The notes beneath the pieces were generated by a model. The model ran no database searches and was not told where the DNA came from. It worked only from the letters and a program-made list of their open reading frames with translations. Shown here piece by piece: positions 7,029-13,558 of a DNA stretch of 16,707 bases; the first letter of the stretch is position 1; each line of letters opens with the position of its first letter. The position numbers were made by a program, and so were the translations under genes. This DNA comes from Thermodesulfovibrionia bacterium (GTDB lineage Bacteria > Nitrospirota > Thermodesulfovibrionia > UBA6902), in NCBI GenBank assembly GCA_947258735.1, contig CAMYJJ010000036.1, forward strand, positions 1-16,707. Direction: 5' to 3'.

Positions 7029-8199
7029 GACCTCCTGTTACTCCTTTTCTCTTTGAACACTGCGTATTGAATGATGAGATGTGTATATTAGCCGGAGTCA
7101 GGGCCTGTGACTGCAGACCATGTCCGGCCTGTTCTGCTCCATCAAGATCAGTATGGGGAAGAATGATCGCAAACTCCTCACCACCGAACCGTGCTATAAA
7201 ATCATTTGTTCTTAACCGGTCCTTCAGGAGAGCGGCCAGTTTTTTTAAGGCCATATCACCGACGTTGTGTCCGAAGTTGTCATTTATTTTTTTAAAGAAG
7301 TCGATATCACAGACAATCAATGATGATTTAATGTTATAGCGCTTGACATGGGCCAGCATTTCTGACATTTTATCGTCATACCCTTTACGGTTATGGAGCT
7401 CTGTCAGTGTGTCGGTAATCGCTTCATACTCTATTTCCTGGCTCCTCCTGCGAATCTCATCAGCCTCTTCCTTAATCTCTGACAGACGTGAGCTCATATC
7501 TTCAAGGGTCTTTTCAGTTTCCTTCAGCTGGCGCATGTCCTGTTTCCGTTTTTCATTGATACGTGTATTGATATTGTCTATTTTATTCATCAATGCTGAC
7601 TTGATTGACTGCACATCTCCCGATACATCTATGTCCTGTGACATTATATTCATGTTCTCTGAAATCTGTGCCTCAAACGTCCTGTCTTCCCTGAACTTCT
7701 CATGGTGGGATGTTAACTCGCTTGCAAGATGAGATTCAGTATCAGACAGGTTCTTCATTGCTGCAACCATAAATTCCTCAAGCTCATTATTTCTTACAGT
7801 AAGCGACGTAATATGTCTTTTAATAATGTTAATGGGAGAATCCAACCAGTCCTGTGGACCATTTTGTCTGTCACTGCTGTGGGTATTGTCTTTTAATTCA
7901 TTGAGCTGTTCTGACATCGAGGCTGGTAAGAGCTCCTTTAATCGTTCGAGCAGGTCATCTGAAACCTGTTTAAGACCGTCTGTGTCCGGATGATCATATA
8001 CCCTTTTCGTTTCCCTGTTCGTCAACATATCTTTTACAGAAGAATTCCATACCATCCTGTCAGCGATGAGTTTACTGCTTATCTGCTGCCTGTTTTCCCT
8101 GTGCAGATCTTTCAGAATGCTGAGGACCTCGTCAGCAATAACTGATACCTTTTCTTCAAAATCATGTTCTGGATACGTTACGTTGAATTCATTGCCCAT
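7003..8199 (-). CDS. GGDEF protein with canonical GGEEF but lost domain C-terminus
   Basis: A 398-residue protein with the same layout as the next gene: helical N-terminal region, coiled coil (about 205-255), then a GGDEF domain from ITDTLTELHNRKGYDDKM. The active-site half looks functional: VCDIDFFKKINDNFGHNVGD, I-site RTND, and GGEEF at 339-343. Homology stops at about residue 359 (after DLDGAEQAG). The last 39 residues do not resemble a GGDEF domain, and the usual final strand and helix (the SIGLS and ADKAL segments kept by its neighbour) are missing. Neither of the other two frames contains them, so a deletion is likelier than a simple frameshift. It may be inactive or need its partner. 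ATG 8199-8197 has AGGAGG at 8214-8209. It is the first gene of the minus-strand block. Confidence 0.8.
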   Translation of the reverse strand: MGNEFNVTYPEHDFEEKVSVIADEVLSILKDLHRENRQQISSKLIADRMVWNSSVKDMLTNRETKRVYDHPDTDGLKQVSDDLLERLKELLPASMSEQLNELKDNTHSSDRQNGPQDWLDSPINIIKRHITSLTVRNNELEEFMVAAMKNLSDTESHLASELTSHHEKFREDRTFEAQISENMNIMSQDIDVSGDVQSIKSALMNKIDNINTRINEKRKQDMRQLKETEKTLEDMSSRLSEIKEEADEIRRRSQEIEYEAITDTLTELHNRKGYDDKMSEMLAHVKRYNIKSSLIVCDIDFFKKINDNFGHNVGDMALKKLAALLKDRLRTNDFIARFGGEEFAIILPHTDLDGAEQAGHGLQSQALTPANIHISSFNTQCSKRKGVTGGHAATDVQQ

Positions 8200-8273
8200 A
8201 AATTGTTTCCTCCTTACTACGTATGTTGTATACCCATTTCAATACAGCTGTATAAAGCTCTTATAAACTGCTT

Positions 8274-8301
8274 CTATCGGGTAATCCCCGATAAACCTTT
8301 A
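8274..8301 (-). promoter_or_regulatory. Candidate sigma-28 (FliA) promoter before the GGDEF pair
   Basis: On the minus strand, TAAAG (8301-8297) is followed, 16 bases after TAAA, by CCCGATAG (8281-8274), close to the FliA consensus TAAA, 15 bases, GCCGATAA. It lies about 75 bases upstream of the first GGDEF start. The spacing equals that of the candidate at 5625-5652. The -10 falls inside an inverted repeat (8275-8293). Motif-level evidence only. Confidence 0.45.
8275..8293. repeat. Perfect 7-bp inverted repeat in the divergent intergenic region
   Basis: TATCGGG (8275-8281) and CCCGATA (8287-8293) are perfect inverted arms separated by five bases. There is no T-run on either side, so it is not a good intrinsic terminator. 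One arm coincides with the -10 of the candidate sigma-28 promoter on the minus strand, so it could be an operator or merely a by-product of that promoter sequence. Confidence 0.5.
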
Positions 8302-8411
8302 ATGATGCAACCTAAAAATATTCACGTGTCAGTAGACAATAATCCACCGGACAGTCATTTCCTTGACAGTGATTAATAAATATTAAACTATATTTATCAA
8401 GTAGTTATAGC

Positions 8412-8427
8412 AGGCACGGTATTTGTA
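8412..8427 (+). promoter_or_regulatory. Candidate sigma-54 (RpoN) promoter before fliL
   Basis: AGGCACG (8412-8418), four bases, then TTGTA (8423-8427) matches the RpoN pattern TGGCACG-N4-TTGCA with the correct ten bases between the -24 GG and the -12 dinucleotide. The weakness is GT where GC is nearly invariant. The site ends about 57 bases before the fliL ATG. Flagellar export and basal-body operons of polarly flagellated bacteria are often RpoN dependent, which fits. A perfect TTGACA at 8363-8368 could instead be a sigma-70 -35, but no good -10 stands at 16-18 bases. Confidence 0.45.
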
Positions 8428-8428
8428 T

Positions 8429-8450
8429 ATTATCAGTCAAAATTGATAAT
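8429..8450. repeat. 7-bp inverted repeat near the expected fliL transcription start
   Basis: ATTATCA (8429-8435) and TGATAAT (8444-8450) are perfect inverted arms around an eight-base AT-rich spacer. They begin just after the candidate sigma-54 -12 element, so would overlap the transcription start and early leader. It may be an operator or a leader hairpin; AT-rich arms of this size can also arise by chance. Confidence 0.4.
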
Positions 8451-8484
8451 GAAAACAATGTACAAATAAACACGGAGGTTTACA

Positions 8485-8976
8485 ATGGCAGATGAAAAGG
8501 ACGATGTTGAAGTCGAAAGCCCGGATGTGAAGGCGAAGAAAAAGGGAAATAAGACTCTCATTATAATAATCGCCGCAGTATGCATTGTCCTGGGTGCAGG
8601 CGGCTTTCTCGGATTCAAACTGCTGGCAAGCAAGGGAGGGGAAGAAGAAGCAGCAAAAGAGGAGATCGCTGTTAAGACAAGCATAATTTCTCTTGACCCC
8701 TTTGTATTGAATCTGTCTGACCGCGGCCGCTATCTGAAAGTTACCATACAGTTTGAAGTAGAAGATGAAAACATGCAGGAAACGGTAACCTCAAAAACAC
8801 CCCAGCTCAGGGACACGATCATTACACTGGTCAGCAGCAAGTCCCTGAATTCAATATCCAGCCCGGAAGGAAAATTCCAGTTAAAAGACGAAATCCTTTT
8901 TCGGGCCAATCAGATAATGGGTATGGAAAAAGATGTTGTCAAAAACCTTTATTTTTCTGAATTTGTAATGCAATGA
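8485..8976 (+). CDS. fliL: Flagellar basal body-associated protein FliL
   Basis: Inner-membrane protein that surrounds the stator units and supports torque. The 163-residue product has a short charged cytoplasmic N-terminus (1-21), one membrane helix (about 23-47, LIIIIAAVCIVLGAGG), an acidic linker, and a periplasmic FliL domain with SLDPFVLNLSDRGRYLKVTI (about 70-89) and a C-terminus ending LYFSEFVMQ, the usual family ending. ATG 8485 has GGAGG at 8474-8478, six bases upstream, a strong site fitting the first gene of the operon. Its last four bases overlap the fliM start (ATGA). Confidence 0.95.
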   Translation: MADEKDDVEVESPDVKAKKKGNKTLIIIIAAVCIVLGAGGFLGFKLLASKGGEEEAAKEEIAVKTSIISLDPFVLNLSDRGRYLKVTIQFEVEDENMQETVTSKTPQLRDTIITLVSSKSLNSISSPEGKFQLKDEILFRANQIMGMEKDVVKNLYFSEFVMQ

Positions 8977-9947
8977 CAGACAAAATTCTCTCACAGGATG
9001 AAGTCGATGCCCTGCTGAAAGGCGTAGCCTCGGGAACAATCGACACTGAAGACGCCAAGGAACAGCTGATGGATGGAGTCAGGACGTATGACTTTACCAG
9101 TCAGGAGCGGATCATCCGCGGCAGAATGCCCGGGCTTGAGATGGCCAATGAAAGTTTTGCCAGGCTGTTCAGGACTTCCATATCCAATCTCTTCATGAAG
9201 TTTGTTGATATAAGCATTCAGAATGTTGAGATCATAAAGTTCGGTGACTTTATCAAGACCATTCCGGTGCCGTCGAGCATCAATCTTTTCAAAATGGAAC
9301 CTCTCAAGGGGTATTCACTGCTGGTACTTGAAGCCCCGCTGGTGTTCGCATTTGTCGAATTTTTCTTTGGTGGAGCGAGTGCCCAGCATATCAAGTCTGA
9401 AGGGAGGGCATTTACCTCAATTGAGCAGCGTGTGATCCAGAGAGTAGTAAATATGGCCCTCGGTGATCTGGAAAAATCATGGACAGGCATTTCCCCGATT
9501 AAACCTGAATTTATGGGATCAGAGATCAATCCGCAGTTTGTCACTATTGTCACGCCGGCAGAGATAGTCATCAATGTTGAGGTCCTCATTGAGATCGAGG
9601 ACTTTGCCGGCCGGCTCTTCTTCTGTCTTCCTTATTCAATGATAGAGCCTGTGAAGGAAAAACTGTCATCAGGTATTCACGGCGATAAACTTGAGACTGA
9701 CCAGAGATGGTCCAGGATCATGACCCAGGCGCTTCGTGAGACCTATGTGAACCTGTCTGCCGAGATTGGCAGGGTCAGGCTTACGTTTGCGGACATAATG
9801 AATTTTGAAGCCGGCAATGTTCTTAAGCTGGGAAAATCAGCAAAAGATGAACTTGTTTTAAAAGTTGAAGGTCTGCCGAAATTCAGGGGGCATCCCGGGT
9901 ACAGCAGGGGTAATCAGGCAATTAAATTAACCGGAGAAATTGACTGA
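8973..9947 (+). CDS. fliM: Flagellar motor switch protein FliM
   Basis: C-ring protein that receives CheY-phosphate and sets rotation direction. The 324-residue product has the N-terminal CheY-binding motif LSQDEVDALLKG (about 6-17), the middle domain (about 45-230) including FVEFFFGGAS, and a C-terminal SpoA domain (about 245-320) ending with FRGHPGYSRGNQAIKLTGEI, all typical. Length is normal. The ATG at 8973 overlaps the fliL stop as ATGA and no clear ribosome-binding site precedes it, so translation probably depends on coupling to fliL. The intact CheY motif fits the orthodox CheY on the opposite strand. A 66-base gap separates it from fliN. Confidence 0.97.
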   Translation: MTDKILSQDEVDALLKGVASGTIDTEDAKEQLMDGVRTYDFTSQERIIRGRMPGLEMANESFARLFRTSISNLFMKFVDISIQNVEIIKFGDFIKTIPVPSSINLFKMEPLKGYSLLVLEAPLVFAFVEFFFGGASAQHIKSEGRAFTSIEQRVIQRVVNMALGDLEKSWTGISPIKPEFMGSEINPQFVTIVTPAEIVINVEVLIEIEDFAGRLFFCLPYSMIEPVKEKLSSGIHGDKLETDQRWSRIMTQALRETYVNLSAEIGRVRLTFADIMNFEAGNVLKLGKSAKDELVLKVEGLPKFRGHPGYSRGNQAIKLTGEID

Positions 9948-10013
9948 AGCATACGCACATCCGGAAATGAGAATTTACTTATCAGTTAACGGAAAGAAAT
10001 AAAGGAGGAAAAC

Positions 10014-10358
10014 ATGACAGAAGATATAAAAGTGTCAGAGCAGGAAGTTCAGCAACCTGAATTTCAAGACCTGAAGGATGAAACAAATGAGGCGGTATCA
10101 AGGGACATCGATTTTCTGCTGGACATCCCTGTAGAAATTACAGTACAGCTCGGAACGTCTCGCATGCTCATAAAAGAGCTCCTTCAGCTCGGGCAGGGGT
10201 CGGTTGTAGAGCTGGATAAACTGGCAGGAGAACCAATGGAAATACTTGCAAACAACAGACTTATCGCCAGAGGAGAGGTGGTTGTCGTTAATGAAAAATT
10301 TGGTGTGAGGCTTACTGATATTATCAGTCCGTCAGAAAGGTTAACACGGCTGAAATGA
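10014..10358 (+). CDS. fliN: Flagellar motor switch protein FliN
   Basis: C-ring component that forms the base of the switch and docks the export ATPase complex. The 114-residue protein has a variable acidic N-terminus (1-35) and a SpoA domain from DFLLDIPVEITVQLGTSRM through LQLGQGSVVELDKLAGEP and ARGEVVVVNEKFGVRLTDII, the standard FliN signature. ATG 10014 has AGGAGG closely upstream (10002-10007), the best ribosome-binding site after that of fliL, which suits a protein needed in high copy. Its stop overlaps the fliO start (ATGA at 10355). Confidence 0.97.
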   Translation: MTEDIKVSEQEVQQPEFQDLKDETNEAVSRDIDFLLDIPVEITVQLGTSRMLIKELLQLGQGSVVELDKLAGEPMEILANNRLIARGEVVVVNEKFGVRLTDIISPSERLTRLK

Positions 10359-10666
10359 CAGGCACATATATTCAAATGGCCGGTGCCCTTACATTTGTAC
10401 TGCTGCTGATTTTCGGAGCGGCCTACATGGTACGAAAGAAGCAGAACAGAATCGACCTGATGAGTGTTATCAGCTATCAGAATATAGGCCCAAAAAAAGG
10501 AGTGGCTGCATTAAAGATAGGGAAGGAAGTGCTCATTCTTGGTGTGACAACAAACGAAGTGAGACTGTTAAAAACCTTCCAGGACAATGAACTTGATCTT
10601 GATGAGACAGAGGGTTTTCAGAACAAACTGGAGCGGTTTAAAAAAGACGGAGTGATACAGCATTGA
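10355..10666 (+). CDS. fliO: Flagellar export apparatus assembly protein FliO
   Basis: Small membrane protein that helps assemble the FliP ring of the export gate. The 103-residue product has one membrane helix near the N-terminus (about 8-26, MAGALTFVLLLIFGAAYMV), a basic stretch RKKQNR, and a small cytoplasmic domain with ISYQNIGPKKGVAALKIGKEVLILGVT, the recognisable FliO core. It starts inside the fliN stop and ends overlapping the fliP start. Position between fliN and fliP confirms the call for this poorly conserved family. Confidence 0.92.
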   Translation: MTGTYIQMAGALTFVLLLIFGAAYMVRKKQNRIDLMSVISYQNIGPKKGVAALKIGKEVLILGVTTNEVRLLKTFQDNELDLDETEGFQNKLERFKKDGVIQH

Positions 10667-11406
10667 AAACCATGGAAATCAGAAAAACATACCGGATGAC
10701 ATCTCTCGTAACGGGTTTGACACTCATTGCCGGACTCCTGCTGTGTTCATCTCCGGCTGACGCCTTTGATTTCAGGGAGATTAACAGTCCTGTAATAGAA
10801 GTATTCCTGCTGATCAGTTTCCTCTCCTTTCTGCCTGCCGTGCTCATAATGCTTTCCTCGTTTACCCGGATCGTTGTTGTTCTTTCGTTTCTGAGACATG
10901 CATTCGGCGGGCAGCAGGTGCCGCCCAACATGGTCATTATAGGACTTTCCCTGTTTCTTACGTTTTTTATCATGTCACCGACAATCGATGTCATTAATGA
11001 AAACGCCATTACTCCATATATAGAGGAGGACATTAAATTTGGTGAGGCAGTTGAGCAGGCCGTGCCTCCTCTGAAGACGTTCATGCTTAAACAGACAAGG
11101 CAGAAAGACATCGCCCTGTTTGTAGGGCTGACCAAGCAGGAAAAACCTGAATCTCCGGAAGCAGTAAAGATGAGTCTCCTTATTCCTGCATTTGCGATAA
11201 GTGAACTCAAGACGGCTTTTGAAATAGGGTTTTTATTATTCCTGCCCTTTTTAATTATAGATATGGTTGTGGCAAGTATTCTGTTAAGTATGGGAATGAT
11301 GATGCTGCCGCCGATCATGATTTCCCTTCCCTTTAAACTGCTGTTATTTGTACTGGTTGACGGCTGGAACCTTATAGTCGGATCAATGATGAGGAGCTTT
11401 GCATGA
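10663..11406 (+). CDS. fliP: Flagellar export gate protein FliP
   Basis: Core pore subunit of the flagellar type III export gate. The 247-residue product has a cleavable signal peptide, usual for FliP: basic start, hydrophobic core LVTGLTLIAGLLLC and a likely cut after ADA at residue 34. Family motifs follow: MLSSFTRIVVVLSFLRHAFGGQQVPPN (about 63-89, shown in part), MSPTIDVINENAI, and PFLIIDMVVASILLSMGMMMLPP near the C-terminus. The start is taken as TTG 10663, overlapping the fliO stop as TTGA with GGAG ten bases upstream. ATG 10672, three codons later, is an alternative that would still leave the signal peptide intact. It overlaps fliQ by four bases. Confidence 0.96.
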   Translation: MKTMEIRKTYRMTSLVTGLTLIAGLLLCSSPADAFDFREINSPVIEVFLLISFLSFLPAVLIMLSSFTRIVVVLSFLRHAFGGQQVPPNMVIIGLSLFLTFFIMSPTIDVINENAITPYIEEDIKFGEAVEQAVPPLKTFMLKQTRQKDIALFVGLTKQEKPESPEAVKMSLLIPAFAISELKTAFEIGFLLFLPFLIIDMVVASILLSMGMMMLPPIMISLPFKLLLFVLVDGWNLIVGSMMRSFA

Positions 11407-11672
11407 CAACGGAATTTGTGAAAGTAATATCAACCGAGGTTTTTAAGGTAGTGATGTTTGTTGCAGGACCTGCACTTATCGTGGGACTGCTTGTGGGTCT
11501 GTTAGTCGGTTTTTTTCAGACCATAACGCAGATCCAGGAATTTACCCTGACATTTGTCCCAAAAATGCTGGCAGTATTCACCTGCCTTTTCATGCTGATG
11601 CCGTGGATGACTGAAAAGCTGATCACCTTTACCACGAACCTGATACAGCAGATACCTTCATATATACGATGA
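11403..11672 (+). CDS. fliQ: Flagellar export gate protein FliQ
   Basis: Small export-gate subunit that packs around the FliP/FliR pore. The 89-residue product has two membrane hairpin helices (about 15-36, VMFVAGPALIVGLLVGLLVGFF; about 52-75) separated by the conserved segment QTITQIQEFTLTFVPK, typical of FliQ. The ATG overlaps the fliP stop (ATGA). Length is exactly that of the family. A 51-base gap to the chosen fliR start follows. Confidence 0.97.
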   Translation: MTTEFVKVISTEVFKVVMFVAGPALIVGLLVGLLVGFFQTITQIQEFTLTFVPKMLAVFTCLFMLMPWMTEKLITFTTNLIQQIPSYIR

Positions 11673-11723
11673 TTATGTGCGCATATAATATGAACCATTT
11701 TGATAATTCAGAGGGAGTTTGAA

Positions 11724-12500
11724 TTGGACCAGGCACTGTTACAGGATCTGAATGAATTTTCGCAGTATATACCAAACTTCCTGTTTATCCTTCTGCGGTC
11801 AAGCATACTGATAAGCCTGCTTCCTGTTATTGGCGGCAAACAGATACCTGCCCAGTTCAAACTGGGACTGGCCGTCATGATTTCCATTCTGCTCACACCG
11901 GTTGTTCAGTTTGAAATTGCCGAGAATAACATACCCTTACTGGTCGTAAAGGAACTGCTCATCGGCATTGCCCTCGGTCTTACAGTCAGGTTTATCTTTA
12001 TGGCGGTCCATATGGCAGGTCAGTTTATGAGTTATACCATGGGAATGTCCATCGCTCAGGTATTTAACCCGGAAATGGGACAGTCAACAAGCATTGCGGA
12101 AGTATATGGGATAATAGCCATGCTGTTTTTTCTGATCCTTGATGCACACCATGACATGATTTATGTGTTTGTGAAAAGTTTTGAGATGCTTCCCGCCGGA
12201 AAGATAAATATACTGGCTATTGTTCCGGTTGTGCTGTCAATGGTGAGCGGGCTCTTTGTTCTTGCCCTGAAAATCTGCGCTCCTGTGACCATTGGATTAA
12301 TGATCTCTCATTTATTGACGGGATTCTTATACAAGGCAGCACCTCAGATGAACATTTTTTTTATTGCCATGCCGTTGAATATATTTCTTGGTTTTTTGTT
12401 AATCATTATCAGCATCCCTGTTTTTGAATATTTATTGGGTGTCAAGTTTAGCGACCTGCGAAGTGAAATGGTGCGCATTGTCACGCTTGCACGGGGATGA
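11724..12500 (+). CDS. fliR: Flagellar export gate protein FliR
   Basis: Export-gate membrane protein that closes the FliP/FliQ ring. It has about six hydrophobic segments and family features PVIGGKQIPAQFKLGLAVMIS, the helix LLVVKELLIGIALGLTVRFIF with AGQFMSYTMGMSIAQVFNPEMG, and the C-terminal PLNIFLGFLLIIISIPVFEYLL. The frame is open from a TTG at 11700, but the start is placed at TTG 11724 because GAGGGAG (11711-11717) lies six bases upstream of it; this gives 258 residues. No ATG exists near either position. It follows fliQ and ends 17 bases before flhB. Confidence 0.93.
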   Translation: MDQALLQDLNEFSQYIPNFLFILLRSSILISLLPVIGGKQIPAQFKLGLAVMISILLTPVVQFEIAENNIPLLVVKELLIGIALGLTVRFIFMAVHMAGQFMSYTMGMSIAQVFNPEMGQSTSIAEVYGIIAMLFFLILDAHHDMIYVFVKSFEMLPAGKINILAIVPVVLSMVSGLFVLALKICAPVTIGLMISHLLTGFLYKAAPQMNIFFIAMPLNIFLGFLLIIISIPVFEYLLGVKFSDLRSEMVRIVTLARG

Positions 12501-12517
12501 ACAGGTAAACATAGAAC

Positions 12518-13558
12518 ATGGAAGATACTGGCGTACAGGACAAAACAGAACAGGCGACCCCGCGAAAAAGGGCACAGGCAAAAGAAAAGGGGCAGGTTGC
12601 CAGAAACAAGGACATTACCGCCATGGCTGTTATGAGTGGTATTCTGGGGATATTTTATCTGGGAGGAGAACGTTTTTTTACTGATTTCAGCGAGATGACA
12701 GGAAAAATACTCAGCATGCAGTACGGGAATGATCCTCTTCATGTATCAAGGATAGCCATAGTAAAAGGAGTCCAGATTGTAGCTCCTTTTTTCCTTGTGT
12801 CCGTTGTCCTGGCAACGCTCTCAACAGTGGCACAGGGAGGGTTTATTTTTAAGCCCATTAAAATTGAATTAAGCAAACTGAACCCTATGCAGGGGATGAA
12901 GAAAATATTTTCTTTTCAGGGAGTTACCGAACTTATTAAAAGTATCCTGAAGTTTATGGTAGGTGGGTGGGTGGTATATTATATTATGAAAAAAGACCTT
13001 GATGTACTTCCCATGCTTTCTGCTATGGAGATTAATGATCTCCTTCGCGTATCAGGAAAACTGATTCTGGAGGCGGTGACCGTAGCCTTTCTGATGTTTC
13101 TCGCTGTGTCATGTGTAAGTTATGCCCTTGAAAAATGGCAGTTTGAACGTTCATTACGCATGACCAAACAGGAAGTCAGGGATGAGAACAAGGAATCAGA
13201 AGGTGATCCAATGGTCAAATCCAGGATCAAGAGCCTGCAGAGGGAAATGGCGAGAAAGAGGATGATGCAGGAAGTGCCGACAGCCACCGTGGTCATAACC
13301 AACCCGACACATCTTGCTATTGCGATTAAATATGAGGACGGTGAGATGTCTGCACCTAAGATCGTCGCCAAGGGGGCAGGGGTGGTGGCAGAGAAAATAA
13401 GAGATATCGCGACAAAGCATAGCGTTCCGATAGTAGAAGACAAACCTCTGGCACGGTCGCTGTTTAAACAGGAACTGAATTCCTTTGTTCCGGAGCATCT
13501 CTACGTTGCCGTGGCAAAGATACTGGCATACATTTATAAATTAAAGGGTAAGGCATGA
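12518..13558 (+). CDS. flhB: Flagellar export specificity-switch protein FlhB
   Basis: Membrane protein that changes export from rod/hook to filament substrates after self-cleavage. The 346-residue product starts with the typical TEQATPRKRAQAKEKGQVARNKD (about 10-31, in part), has four membrane segments (about 33-50, 80-105, 143-160, 185-207), and a cytoplasmic domain with the NPTH autocleavage motif at residues 262-265 (ITNPTHLAIAIKY). The tail VPIVEDKPLARSLF and VPEHLYVAVAKILAYIYKLK are family hallmarks. The upstream ribosome-binding site is weak (AGGT about 11 bases before ATG). Its stop overlaps the flhA start as ATGA. Confidence 0.97.
   Translation: MEDTGVQDKTEQATPRKRAQAKEKGQVARNKDITAMAVMSGILGIFYLGGERFFTDFSEMTGKILSMQYGNDPLHVSRIAIVKGVQIVAPFFLVSVVLATLSTVAQGGFIFKPIKIELSKLNPMQGMKKIFSFQGVTELIKSILKFMVGGWVVYYIMKKDLDVLPMLSAMEINDLLRVSGKLILEAVTVAFLMFLAVSCVSYALEKWQFERSLRMTKQEVRDENKESEGDPMVKSRIKSLQREMARKRMMQEVPTATVVITNPTHLAIAIKYEDGEMSAPKIVAKGAGVVAEKIRDIATKHSVPIVEDKPLARSLFKQELNSFVPEHLYVAVAKILAYIYKLKGKA

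Noticed and set aside
8264..8294. Possible sigma-28 promoter on the plus strand (TAAA 8264-8267 and CCCGATAA 8287-8294).
   Set aside because: The spacing is 19 bases instead of 15-16, and the -10 core is explained by the inverted repeat.
8363..8391. Sigma-70 promoter from the perfect TTGACA at 8363-8368.
   Set aside because: Downstream hexamers at 15-18 bases match TATAAT in at most four positions and only at poor spacing, so it is not annotated as a separate promoter.
10638..11318. Long open frame (226 codons) on the minus strand, antisense to fliP.
   Set aside because: It lies entirely over fliP and the fliO end, has no ribosome-binding site, and its product is low-complexity shadow sequence.
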